Shown one piece after another: positions 35,129-44,063 of a stretch of DNA of 64,000 bases. Position 1 is the first letter of the stretch; every line of letters begins with the position of its first letter. The notes below the pieces were generated by a model. That model had not been told where the DNA came from. It made no database searches and worked only from the letters and a program-made list of their open reading frames with translations. The stretch spans positions 124,001 to 188,000 of the forward strand of contig CALSLT010000006.1 in the NCBI GenBank assembly GCA_943787265.1, read 5' to 3'. Source of the stretch: an uncultured Planctomycetaceae bacterium (GTDB lineage: Bacteria > Planctomycetota > Planctomycetia > Planctomycetales > Planctomycetaceae). Both the position numbers and the translations under genes were made by a program.

Positions 35129-36598
35129 TTGGCCGCAGTGAAGAGGGCGTCGTCGGGCATCGAACTCCAGAGGAAATACGAGAGCCGCGAGGCAAGTTCC
35201 GAGTCGGTTAATCGTTCGCGAGCATTGGGCTCGCCCTCGACGAGGTAGATGAAGTTTCTGGACGTCAGCACGCTCTGCAGCGCTATTCGATAAGCATCGG
35301 TCGCCTTCTCACCCGCCTCGCGTTCGACGCGGTAAGTTTCCAGATAGTCCTTCAGCTCTTCCTCCATTACCGGCCGCCGCCAGACGCGCTCGGCGAAGCG
35401 TTGCAGATGCTCTGCGACTACCTCGGGCGTCGTGTCATCGGGCGGCAACACGCCAATGCGCCGGGACTTCTCCGCCTCCGTGACCAGCGGCCCTTCCCAT
35501 TCGATCCAATCGAGGAGCACCGTCGAGAAGATGCCGTTCCCTTCACCATCGAACATCTGCGGGGCATTGGGGTTCAGCAGCACGGTCTCGCTGCTGTGCG
35601 TGAAGATGTAACCGCCCCGACTGGCGAGCGCGTTGCGGAAGGCAGCCCCACCCCTTCTGTCTACAACGTCCGTAGCCACCACGGCGAAATGCAACTGGGT
35701 TGGCATCTCGAGAAACACTTCGAACTCGTAAACCTGCGGACTGTCTTCCGATGCCGTGATGTCAAATTCAATGAGTCCGTCAACAGTCTCCTCACTGGTC
35801 TGCTTTCCGATACTCAGGTGAGCCGGCTGACCGCCGGGCGGGCGAATTCCGCTGGCCTGAAGGCGAAGCTTATAGAGCCCGCTGTGTTCCGGCCCCGTCC
35901 TTTCCAAACCAGTTAGACGACAGCGCATTTCCGGTTCGACCGGGGAAGAGGAGGTAACGCAGTGGCCGCTTGATGCTGAACCGGTCCAGTGCCTCCTGCT
36001 GGCTCTTCCCGCCGCCGTAACGCAACTCCGCGGCGGTCTTGCGGATCTTACGGGCCTCGCTGGACGTCGCGGGAAACGCCCGGTCGAGCACGATGTCCGC
36101 CGCTCGGTAATAGCGGTCCACATGCGAAGGCGAGAGCGATAGCTGCGACCCGATGCGTTCATACCCGTGCCACAGCGTGTCCTCGTTCAGCTCCCCCGGT
36201 TTAGCCGGATCGTAGCGCACGCCAAGCAGATCGTAGACCGTGTTCTGATATTCCTTCCGGCTTAAACGATAGTGCGCCACCACCGGCCGCGCCGCCATCC
36301 GCGCCGCTCGACCTTCCTTGAGCAGCAAGTCGAGTTTGCTAACAAACGACGCGATCTCGTCCTGAGTCGGCTGCGGCTCATCTTCCGGTGGCATTTCGCC
36401 GCTGTTGACCTTATCGAGCGCCTCGGCCCAGTGGTGCGAGTCCACTCCCGCCTTGAAATCTCGCGACAGCCGGTCGATCCGAATGTCGCCTTCCTCCTTC
36501 TGAGGGCCATGACACCGAACGCAGTGCTTCTTCAGAAAACCTTCAAACGGTCCAGCGGCAGAAGCAGACGTCGCCATAAACACGAATGCGATGAAACA

Positions 36599-36685
36599 TG
36601 TAGTGGATTTCGCCAGAAATCCTTGAGAAGGGTGATGCAGCATATCGGAGTCCTTAGCTCGGGAATTCTGGCGAATTCCACTACA
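36599..36685. repeat. In-frame palindromic element (family D) in a signal peptide
   Basis: The 24-bp arms 36599-36622 and 36662-36685 (GTAGTGGATTTCGCCAG against CTGGCGAATTCCACTAC) have two mismatches. The element is 87 bp, exactly 29 codons, and encodes residues 10-38 of the DUF1592 protein in register. Removing it joins MSNKPFQYA to [14 protein letters not shown], an ordinary signal peptide. Met24 lies inside the element and could serve as an alternative start. Confidence 0.85.
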
Positions 36686-36833
36686 CGCATATTGGAATGG
36701 TTTATTGGACATAGTTCATCTCACTTGAGTCGATCGTCCCGTCAGTGTGACCACGGCGATCAACCCAGTGAAGGCCGGACCACGTCAGTGGCGCTACGGC
36801 ACTGTCAGCATAAACCAATCTCACCATTCATCC

Positions 36834-36875
36834 CATTGCCGGAGCGTCGTCGCTCCGCTCCTTGATTCGGCCTAC
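36834..36875. repeat. Palindromic repeat at the end of the sialidase-like gene
   Basis: CATTGCCGGAGCG...CTTGATTCGGCCTAC is related, in reverse orientation, to the string at 762-849. It overlaps the stop codon of the gene at 36872. Old and degenerate; a REP-type element is the best guess. Confidence 0.4.
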
Positions 36876-38611
36876 TCAACTCTCCCTGCGACGACTTTTG
36901 CCTTTTCCAGAGATTCGCGAGTCAGGGCGACGCGGACATTCCTGAATCCAGCGGAATCGCTGGCGTCACTGTGCAGAACGACTCGGGACAGGTTGGCGGC
37001 GCTGCTGCCCTTCGTGTTCGACAGCGTCCAGCTTTTGAGCTGGGCGGGGATTTGCCCGGAGGAACCAAGTTGCACGAACAGCTCGTCTGGTTTTTCGCGG
37101 TGGCTGTGAAGGCGAATCAGAAGTGAATGACGACTGCCGGGCTCCAGCTTCAGGCCGGTTACCGCTTCCTTGTAGAGTTGCGAGGTCAGACATCCTTTTT
37201 CATCGATCCCAATCACAACGCGCTCCGCGCCGCTGGCCGTGGCCAATGAAAACGTTGCCCGTTTGCCGAGTTCAGGAACCACCAGATCCGCAGCGGCGTA
37301 AAGCGTTCTCCCTTCGTCCCCAAGATCGATCCAGTGGCGGGGCGGTTGCTGAGGAGTCTGTTTGACAGGCGGAAGGTGTTGGGCGAGTTCCACCGACTCC
37401 GGCATGGTTAGACGCTCCAGTTCGTCCAGCGATACCTTCATGACTTCCATCGTCTGTTTCGCTCCGGAGAACGCGATCAGCAGATGTCCGTCTTGTTCGA
37501 TGATGTGGGGATAGTCGACGTGGCGTCCGCCAATCAGCCAGAAGAGTTTGGTGAAGACGAGCCCGTCCTCGCTGATGGCCAGCGTGAGCGGATCTCGCTG
37601 GCGAGGATTCGAGTTGGACACCATCACGTAGTAGCCGCGACTGGTGCGATGCACGAAGAACTTGCTGGTGGCGTCCGGGAAATTGGTGCGGTGCATCTTG
37701 CTCCAGGTCTTGCCGCTGTCACGGGAGAAGGTGCGAAGCAGAAACTTTGACCGTCCGTTGTCGCGTATAAGGCCGGCGATGGTTTTGTCATCGGGGAGGA
37801 TGTACCAGTAAGGCTCCTCGGGACGGCCGTTGCCGTCGTACGCGGCGAGCGGATTGATGCGCCAGTCATCAAAAGCCTTCGTGCCGCCGATCATGACGGA
37901 CACCTGTCTCTGGTGATCGCGACGAGTCATCATCCACTCCCCGGACGGAAGACGCTTCGGGGGAAAGTTGTTCATGGAGTCGTCAAGGACCGTGCCGTGC
38001 GCCACCCACTTCGTGCCGTTCCAACGAAAGGCTTCCAGGCTGAGTCCGAGGCCCTCATATCCTGGCGCATCGAAATGGCTGGAGAGAGCAAGCAGTTCGC
38101 CGTCGCGTTTCCATAGGCCACGGGCGATCCAGCCATAGCCCTTCTTCCGTGGCGGACCGGTTAGATCCGCAGGTTTAGTCCAATGCAATCCATCCTTGCT
38201 TGTAGCAAAGGAATTGCGAGTACCAGGCATATCGTGAGCGGGCACGATATTGCGGTGTTGCTTCGGAGTAACGCTGGCTCTCGGTCCTCCTGGACCATCG
38301 CTCCACATTGCCCAGAAGCGGCCATCATGATGAGCCAGATACGCATGTTGATGAACACGAGTGCCGGCATGGTCGCGGACGTCACTGATGATCGCGTGTT
38401 TTGTAGTGACGCGCGGGAGTTTTTCGTAATCAATCTGGTGCGGATCCTCCGGCACCCAATCTCCAGCAAGCATGATGGTAGATTCGGGATTGGTATCCGA
38501 ATCCTCCGCGTGTACTGACGTTGGTAACGCGAGAATTGCGAGGGCAGCGGCGGCTAACAGGACTTGATTGGCGATTGTCGAATGATGATTGATGAGTTTT
38601 GAAGTGAACAT
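36872..38611 (-). CDS. Sialidase-like (BNR-repeat) exported protein
   Basis: Signal peptide (ALPTSVHAED) followed by a six-bladed sialidase-fold region (about residues 60-390). It has repeated S-x-D-x-G-x-T/H-W-type motifs such as ATSKDGLHWTKP, FSRDSGKTWSKM and AISEDGLVFTKL. The C-terminal about 150 residues form a separate beta-rich domain (ATFSLATASGAERVVIGID, then FRNVRVALT). These are characteristic of planctomycete exo-alpha-sialidase-like proteins; the catalytic Arg triad and Tyr cannot be assigned by eye, so substrate is open. A paralogue without the C-terminal domain lies upstream, and both are in a carbohydrate-type locus. Confidence 0.82.
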   Translation of the reverse strand: MFTSKLINHHSTIANQVLLAAAALAILALPTSVHAEDSDTNPESTIMLAGDWVPEDPHQIDYEKLPRVTTKHAIISDVRDHAGTRVHQHAYLAHHDGRFWAMWSDGPGGPRASVTPKQHRNIVPAHDMPGTRNSFATSKDGLHWTKPADLTGPPRKKGYGWIARGLWKRDGELLALSSHFDAPGYEGLGLSLEAFRWNGTKWVAHGTVLDDSMNNFPPKRLPSGEWMMTRRDHQRQVSVMIGGTKAFDDWRINPLAAYDGNGRPEEPYWYILPDDKTIAGLIRDNGRSKFLLRTFSRDSGKTWSKMHRTNFPDATSKFFVHRTSRGYYVMVSNSNPRQRDPLTLAISEDGLVFTKLFWLIGGRHVDYPHIIEQDGHLLIAFSGAKQTMEVMKVSLDELERLTMPESVELAQHLPPVKQTPQQPPRHWIDLGDEGRTLYAAADLVVPELGKRATFSLATASGAERVVIGIDEKGCLTSQLYKEAVTGLKLEPGSRHSLLIRLHSHREKPDELFVQLGSSGQIPAQLKSWTLSNTKGSSAANLSRVVLHSDASDSAGFRNVRVALTRESLEKAKVVAGRVE

Positions 38612-38660
38612 GCCGTCGTGCTTCCCTTTAATCGTTACTTGTTTCCACGCAACCGCGACA

Positions 38661-39872
38661 TCATCTCAGCAATCCGTCAACCGACTCCAGCGAGACTCGA
38701 AACACTTCTGTCTGCAGTTTACAGCGTGACAGGGCGATCCACAGATGGCCGTCGTGTTCGATAACGTGCGGGTACTGCAGGCTGGCAATTCCATACGAGA
38801 ACTTCTTCCAGATACTCTCAAAGCCTTTCGGTGCCCGCGGAGCTGGAACATCGACCCGCGCCATGCGAGTAAAGTGCTTGCCGTCCTTGCTGACCGACAG
38901 ATGCAACTCACGACGGCCCCATTTCGGGTTCGCGTTTGAGACCATTACGCGGTAACCACGGCTCGTTTCCGTGGAATAGATCTTGCTCGTCGAGTTGGGA
39001 AAGTTCGTCAGGACGGGCGTCGTCCAAGTCCTGCCGAGATCGCGAGACGTCGCGTGGAACAGTCGCCGCGAGCCGCCGTTGTCGCGAAACAGAGCGTTCA
39101 GGCTGTTGTCCGGCATCCGCCAGAAGATTGGTTCGTCGGGGCGAAACCCCTTCACTTCGGACAGATCGACGACGCGATGCTCACGCCAGTTGTCGAGCCG
39201 GTCTTTGCCACCGATCAGAATCGTGACGTTAAAACGGGCGTCACGTCGAGTCAGAATCCAATTGCCGTCCGGGAGTTTCTGCGGCGCGAAGTTGTTAATC
39301 GCGTTGTCATACACTTTGGAAACGAACTCCCATTTCTTCGCTTCCGAATTCCAGCCATAGGCCCACAATTCGAGTTCCTTGTTCACGCCGAACGCTCCTT
39401 TGTCACGATAATGCGCAGCGAGTACGAGCAGCTTACCGTCGCGAACCCACAGCCCACGCGATATGAAGGCGTAGGGTGCGTCCGGCGTGCCAGTGACCGA
39501 TCTGGCTTCGCTCCAGTTCAGTCCGTCTTCGCTCGTTGCGTACTTCACTTCCTGCGTCGGCCAGTCCTCAACCTTGGGGCCGTCGCTCCAGATGCACCAG
39601 AAGTTGCCGTCGTGGTGAATCAGGTAGTTGTGCAGATTGAGCCGCATTCGGTTCATTTCGAGCTTCGCGCCAGGTTTGAAGTCCGGCGAGTACGCGACCT
39701 GATTGACAATCGCGTGTGTGCCCTTCAATCGCGGCAGATTCTCGAAATCAATCGCGGTGGGATCCGTTACGGAACCCGGCAGGTTGAGAATTGCGAGCGG
39801 TTCGGCAAATACGAATTGTGAAAGCGAGAGAACACCAGCGAGGCTCAAGAGCATTAGCTTGATTCGATTCAT
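38661..39872 (-). CDS. Sialidase-like (BNR-repeat) exported protein
   Basis: This is a paralogue of the downstream gene, with a signal peptide (LSLSQFVFAEP) and a single sialidase-fold domain. Motifs include YATSEDGLNWSEA, TSRDLGRTWTTP and SVSKDGKHFTRM, and an IYSTETSRGYRVMVSN block shared with the paralogue. The frame opens at 39902, but ATG 39872 is preceded by AAGGA at good spacing. It would act outside the cytoplasm on glycan chains; sialic acid itself is not demonstrated. It follows the FAD oxidoreductase gene by about 50 bases, so probably co-transcribed. Confidence 0.83.
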   Translation of the reverse strand: MNRIKLMLLSLAGVLSLSQFVFAEPLAILNLPGSVTDPTAIDFENLPRLKGTHAIVNQVAYSPDFKPGAKLEMNRMRLNLHNYLIHHDGNFWCIWSDGPKVEDWPTQEVKYATSEDGLNWSEARSVTGTPDAPYAFISRGLWVRDGKLLVLAAHYRDKGAFGVNKELELWAYGWNSEAKKWEFVSKVYDNAINNFAPQKLPDGNWILTRRDARFNVTILIGGKDRLDNWREHRVVDLSEVKGFRPDEPIFWRMPDNSLNALFRDNGGSRRLFHATSRDLGRTWTTPVLTNFPNSTSKIYSTETSRGYRVMVSNANPKWGRRELHLSVSKDGKHFTRMARVDVPAPRAPKGFESIWKKFSYGIASLQYPHVIEHDGHLWIALSRCKLQTEVFRVSLESVDGLLR

Positions 39873-39920
39873 TGAATGTAATTCCTTCGTTGTTATGCAC
39901 ACTATTTGTACAACTCCCGG

Positions 39921-41615
39921 CTAACGTTGCGGGACGTTGGTTTTCCGCGGTCTGGCGACCGCAGCTGCGTTGACGTTTCGAGACTCCACGCCCAACACCT
40001 GACCATCGGCCAGCAATTTTCGCCGCAGAGAATCGACGGGCACCGAACGCGGCTGGACGCGGTCGGCCAGTGCCAGATGCGCAGCAGTTCCAGCTGCCTG
40101 ACCTAATGCCATCCATGTTGGCTCCATTCGGATTGACGAATAAGCAACGTGAGTCGTTGAGGCCGCGACCGGAACGATCAGACCGTCGATCGATTGCGGA
40201 ATCATAATTCGGTACGGAATCTCATACGGTTGAGTGACCGAGTCGAGCATGCCGAGGTAGCCTTCCAGCACGATGGAGTCACCGGTCTGACGTTTTCGGC
40301 AAGGAAAGCTGTCGATGGGAAATTCGCCGATCGCAATTGTGTCAGCGTGACCAGAACGTGCGTCCGACGTCGCCGTCATGTCGTGTTCGGTCAGCGTGTA
40401 TTCGCCCTTGAGTCGCCGGGCTTCGCGGACGTAGATCTGGAAGGGAAAATGCCCGTTGTCAGTGAACTCGTCCAAAGGCAGATCGTACTGACGGGCGATG
40501 TCGCGATGGGCCGACGGGATGTCGTCGTCGTTCTGGAGAAACCAGAGCAGCCCCAGTGTCAGCTCGCGATGACGTTCGCAAATACGTTGCCGCGTGGCTT
40601 TGTCACCGTTGACGTAACCAGCATTCTCTTCCGGGAAGGGAAAGCCCAGTGGGCGCGGATTGATGTTCACGTCGGTCTTCTGATTTGGAATCTCAGAGAC
40701 GGACAACGCTCGCACCATGGTGTCGAAGTGAGCCGGGTTGTAGCCACGTCCGGGCTTCATCACCTTCGGACCACTGAGACGACCAGCGGCGAGATCATCG
40801 AAGTAGCCGACATAGTTGTTTCGGTCATATCCGGACGGAGGTTCCGTCAGGACATAGGCATTTGCCGGATCGGTCGTCAGGCAGAGGCGATATGTGTAAG
40901 CCGGAAGCCGCGCGTCGCCTTCGCCCGTCGAACCGGGCAGTATCCGCGCGGTCTGATAGTCGAAATAGATGTGACCGGCATGCGGCTCGTTGAATTCGTC
41001 TCGCGACTCCCGCCCCAGTCGAAATGCGGCACCTGCAGCCGCCAGCAGATCCCCTTCATACGTCGCGTCAATGAAGACTCCGGCTGAACACCAGAACGTT
41101 CTGAGCGGCAAGGCGCTAGCCGCCGGTTTTTCTGAATCCAACGAAACGGCGGCTAGCGCCTTGCCGCTCACGTGTTGGGCAAACGACTCCGCAGTCGCTT
41201 CAATCTCAATCCGCGTCAGAACGTTCTGGCGAACATCCGCGCGAACGAGACGGTGCTGAGTCAGTATGGAGATGTTCGCGCACTCCCCCAGCATTTCGTC
41301 GAAGACAACTTCCGCCACCGACGGCTCGAAGTAATAGCCGTCCCGGCATAGCGCGAAGTCGGGTGACTGTTCACCGAAACGAACGAGATATCGCCGCCTC
41401 ACGCGGTCGGTGAATTCCCGAAACAAGCCGCCTATCAAGTGCCGTTTCTCCACGTCGCTCTTACCAAGCCCGCTCGCGGACATCCCGCCGATGTGGCGGT
41501 GAGATTCGATCAGCAATACTTTCCGGCCAGCTCGTCCCGCGGACAAAGCCGCCGCAATGCCGCCCGGTGTGCCGCCGACCACAACGACATCGAAATGAGT
41601 ATCGGCTGCGGTCAT
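39921..41615 (-). CDS. FAD-dependent oxidoreductase
   Basis: This 564-residue flavoprotein has the dinucleotide-binding fold at the N-terminus (DVVVVGGTPGGIAAALSAGR, then IESHRHIGGMSASGLG), the IDATYEGDL motif of FAD-dependent family proteins and a C-terminal SSIRMEPTWMALGQAAGTAA closure. These enzymes oxidise or reduce small metabolites; in planctomycetes they often sit beside glycan-degradation genes. ATG 41615 overlaps the symporter stop (ATGA) with GGAGG four bases upstream. A 69-bp palindromic element (41102-41170) adds 23 codons just before the IDATYEGD motif. No signal peptide. Confidence 0.88.
   Translation of the reverse strand: MTAADTHFDVVVVGGTPGGIAAALSAGRAGRKVLLIESHRHIGGMSASGLGKSDVEKRHLIGGLFREFTDRVRRRYLVRFGEQSPDFALCRDGYYFEPSVAEVVFDEMLGECANISILTQHRLVRADVRQNVLTRIEIEATAESFAQHVSGKALAAVSLDSEKPAASALPLRTFWCSAGVFIDATYEGDLLAAAGAAFRLGRESRDEFNEPHAGHIYFDYQTARILPGSTGEGDARLPAYTYRLCLTTDPANAYVLTEPPSGYDRNNYVGYFDDLAAGRLSGPKVMKPGRGYNPAHFDTMVRALSVSEIPNQKTDVNINPRPLGFPFPEENAGYVNGDKATRQRICERHRELTLGLLWFLQNDDDIPSAHRDIARQYDLPLDEFTDNGHFPFQIYVREARRLKGEYTLTEHDMTATSDARSGHADTIAIGEFPIDSFPCRKRQTGDSIVLEGYLGMLDSVTQPYEIPYRIMIPQSIDGLIVPVAASTTHVAYSSIRMEPTWMALGQAAGTAAHLALADRVQPRSVPVDSLRRKLLADGQVLGVESRNVNAAAVARPRKTNVPQR
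41102..41170. repeat. In-frame palindromic element (family A, copy 2)
   Basis: The arms 41102-41124 and 41148-41170 are a perfect 23-bp inverted repeat around a 23-base loop. The total, 69 bp, is exactly 23 codons. On the coding strand it reads SGKALAA...PAASALPL. The PAASALPL end is identical to that of copy 1 in the FecR-like protein at 12126. Confidence 0.92.
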
Positions 41616-43138
41616 TTGGCCTCCCTGTCCAACGTCCACACGGTCAGACCTCGCAGGTCTTTGCCGCGATCACCGCTGATCAATGCAACGCCGCCTGCGA
41701 TGACGAGGAAGGCGAGATTCACGAGAATCCCCGTCCAATACGAATGAACGGGAATCGTGATTGCCGGAGGCAGGAAGTCAGCGGCATTCATACCCAGATA
41801 GACGTTCAGCGTAATCGCCCCGGCCAGACCGAACAGCGCCGCGCGGTACCCAATTCGAGTGGTAAAGAAGCCAGCCATGAACAGTCCCAACAGGCACCCA
41901 CCGAACACCGACGCCACGATCCAACTGAGATCGTTCATGCTCTCCTTGTTAATTGAACTGAGTAGCATCGCGCCCAGAATCATCACGACCGATGCGGCAA
42001 CGGCGACGATTCTCGCCCACCGCAGATAGAAACGATCGTCGCGACCTTTTGCGAGATACGGCTTCATCAGATCAACGGTCACGACGGTGGAGATGGCGTT
42101 GATGGATGAGTCCAGACTCGACATCGCGGCCGCGAGCACACCGGCGATCACCAACCCGGTGATACCAACCGGAACCTGCGTCAGGATGAAATACGGAAAC
42201 ACGGCGTCCGCCGCCAATCCGGCCACATGCTCATCCGGATGTACTGAGTAGAACACGAACACGCACGTGCCGAGGAAGAAGAAGAACGCCCACGTTGGCA
42301 CGGCGACGATCGAATAAATCGTGGTGGCCTTCCGAGCTTCCTTCAGACTGCTGGCCGCGAGATAGCGCTGGACGACGTTCTGATCGCTCGAATACATCGT
42401 CAGCCAACTGACGATGCCAAGCAGGGCAACCGTCCAGAACGTCCGCTCGTTCAGATTGAATCCGAGCGACCCGACATCGAATTTGTCGTGCTGTGCCGCG
42501 ACTTCGATGATCTGTCCGAGTCCGCCTGGCAGCTCCCACACAATAGTCGCGAAACAAACCAGTCCGCCGATCCAAAGCACGATCGCCTGCACGACGTCGG
42601 TCCAGATAACCGCTTCGATGCCGCCGGCAATGGTGTAAAGCGAAATGAAGATTCCGACGAAAACGATCACCAGGCGGATGTCGATCCCGGTCAGCAGACT
42701 CACCGGGATCGCCACGAGAAACAGCACCTTCGCCAGCCGGATGAGTTGCAGCAGAATGAAACTGAGCGTCCCGTAAAGCCGCACGCCGGGACCAAAACGA
42801 TCTCCGAGATACTCAAAGGCCGACGTGGTGTTTCCCCGCCGGAAGAACGGAATGAAGACGATGATCGCCAACACCGCGATGAACGGCAGCATGAGATTCG
42901 AAACGAGTTGCCGCCAATCCAGCGTGTACGCAGCCGCCGGAAATGCGAGGAAAGTGACCGAGCTGATCGACGTCCCAAGCATCGACAATCCGATGACCCA
43001 ACCCGGAAACGACCGGCCACCGAGAAAGTATTCCTCTGTGGTCTTGTTACGCCGGGAAAACCACAGGCCCAACGCTGCCATACCCAGCAGGTAGAGAACG
43101 ATGACAACGAGATCAATCGGGCGTGCAGTCAGATTCAT
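41612..43138 (-). CDS. Sodium:solute symporter (SSS family)
   Basis: This 508-residue inner-membrane transporter has about 13-14 hydrophobic segments and SSS-family blocks: TEEYFLGGRSFPGWVIGLSMLG in the first loop, AGGIEAVIWTDVVQ and SSLDSSINAISTVVTVDL. It would import a small organic solute with sodium, probably a sugar or sugar acid given its neighbours; the substrate cannot be read. Its end overlaps the FAD oxidoreductase gene, and its start is only 33 bases from the divergent AraC regulator, the expected arrangement for local control. Confidence 0.9.
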   Translation of the reverse strand: MNLTARPIDLVVIVLYLLGMAALGLWFSRRNKTTEEYFLGGRSFPGWVIGLSMLGTSISSVTFLAFPAAAYTLDWRQLVSNLMLPFIAVLAIIVFIPFFRRGNTTSAFEYLGDRFGPGVRLYGTLSFILLQLIRLAKVLFLVAIPVSLLTGIDIRLVIVFVGIFISLYTIAGGIEAVIWTDVVQAIVLWIGGLVCFATIVWELPGGLGQIIEVAAQHDKFDVGSLGFNLNERTFWTVALLGIVSWLTMYSSDQNVVQRYLAASSLKEARKATTIYSIVAVPTWAFFFFLGTCVFVFYSVHPDEHVAGLAADAVFPYFILTQVPVGITGLVIAGVLAAAMSSLDSSINAISTVVTVDLMKPYLAKGRDDRFYLRWARIVAVAASVVMILGAMLLSSINKESMNDLSWIVASVFGGCLLGLFMAGFFTTRIGYRAALFGLAGAITLNVYLGMNAADFLPPAITIPVHSYWTGILVNLAFLVIAGGVALISGDRGKDLRGLTVWTLDREAK

Positions 43139-43171
43139 AGTGGCATTGTCGTTTCTGAGTGCTTGATTCCA

Positions 43172-43969
43172 ATGGCAGAAACGGTCATGTTGATGTCAAA
43201 ACCGATCATGCCGCAATCCCATAACTCCATCGCTTACGTTGGCGGAGCCCAAATTCGTTTCGAACGCGGACTGCATCTGCCGCTGCGGCAAGTCGAAAAC
43301 TATCGGTTTCTCTACGTCGAGTCTGGCAGCGGGGAGTTCATTATTCCCGATGCAACGATGCAGCTCGATGATCGTGTGCTTTTGCTGCTCTCGCCCGGCG
43401 TCCGCGAGATCCGATACGACGATAAGCGACCGGTGTCGTACACCTACATCGAATTCAGCGTGACGCGCGATCTAATCACTGATCCGTGGTTGCGAGTCCC
43501 CGAGTCTTCGCCGCACTTTCAAACCCTGATCGGCCTGCTTCGCTCGACGCTTCACGAAGACGGCCACGGGACAGAATCGGTCATCAGCGCCGCAATCGAC
43601 CTCGCGCTTCGGCACACGGGCCCCGATCCATCAACGGCCACAATCGACGGTCGAATCCGGCAAGTACTCGACTACATCGACCGAAACCTCAACCGCGCGC
43701 TGAAAGTAAGCGAGTTGGCGAAAATCGCCGGCCTTTCAGAGCCGCAGTTCCGCCGTGTCTTCCGTACGAGCATGTCGATGGGGCCGAAAGAGTACCTTCT
43801 GCAAACTCGAATGCTCTACGCCCGGCGAATCCTCGAGAGTGAAGGTCCGCGAGTAAGCGACGTTGCAGAACTGTTGCAATTCGAAACCGTGTATCAGTTC
43901 TCAAAGCAATACAAAAAAGTCCACGGCCACAGCCCAACGCGCCCCGTAAAGCTGAACTCTGCAAAGTGA
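43172..43969 (+). CDS. AraC-family transcriptional regulator
   Basis: An N-terminal cupin-like sensor region (about residues 15-110: QVENYRFLYVESGSGEFII) precedes a C-terminal AraC double HTH. The first helix pair is in ALKVSELAKIAGLSEPQFRRVF and the second in VSDVAELLQFETVYQFSKQYKKVHG with the closing P-T-R-P. The open frame extends far upstream over the symporter gene and is not used there. Candidate ATGs are 43172, 43187, 43193 and 43208; none has a strong ribosome site, and 43172 is chosen as the longest that clears the symporter start. It probably controls the divergent symporter/oxidoreductase/sialidase genes. Confidence 0.86.
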   Translation: MAETVMLMSKPIMPQSHNSIAYVGGAQIRFERGLHLPLRQVENYRFLYVESGSGEFIIPDATMQLDDRVLLLLSPGVREIRYDDKRPVSYTYIEFSVTRDLITDPWLRVPESSPHFQTLIGLLRSTLHEDGHGTESVISAAIDLALRHTGPDPSTATIDGRIRQVLDYIDRNLNRALKVSELAKIAGLSEPQFRRVFRTSMSMGPKEYLLQTRMLYARRILESEGPRVSDVAELLQFETVYQFSKQYKKVHGHSPTRPVKLNSAK

Positions 43970-44063
43970 AGCCAACGCCCCAGGGCTAGCTGGCCGCGCG
44001 TCGAAATCAGATTTGTGAACCTGACGAAAAATGATCTGCATGCGGCCGCTGTTTCTGAACTGT

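Larger units (their letters stand above)
34141..36712 (-). pseudogene. DUF1592-type cytochrome-like protein, one frameshift, two inserted repeats
   Basis: Signal peptide, then CxxCH ([11 protein letters not shown]), [12 protein letters not shown] and [20 protein letters not shown] open the protein. The C-terminal two thirds carry DUF1592/1588/1585 blocks ([64 protein letters not shown]). One extra base in the C-run 35893-35896 separates the halves; removing it gives about 855 residues in one frame. Two palindromic elements are translated in frame: residues 10-38 (36599-36685) in the signal peptide, and one near 35067-35128 within DUF1592. It heads the minus-strand operon down to 28717. Confidence 0.83.

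Noticed and set aside
42488..43171. Upstream extension of the AraC regulator
   Set aside because: The open frame runs antisense through the symporter gene and has charged, low-complexity sequence. The AraC sensor domain begins only after 43172.
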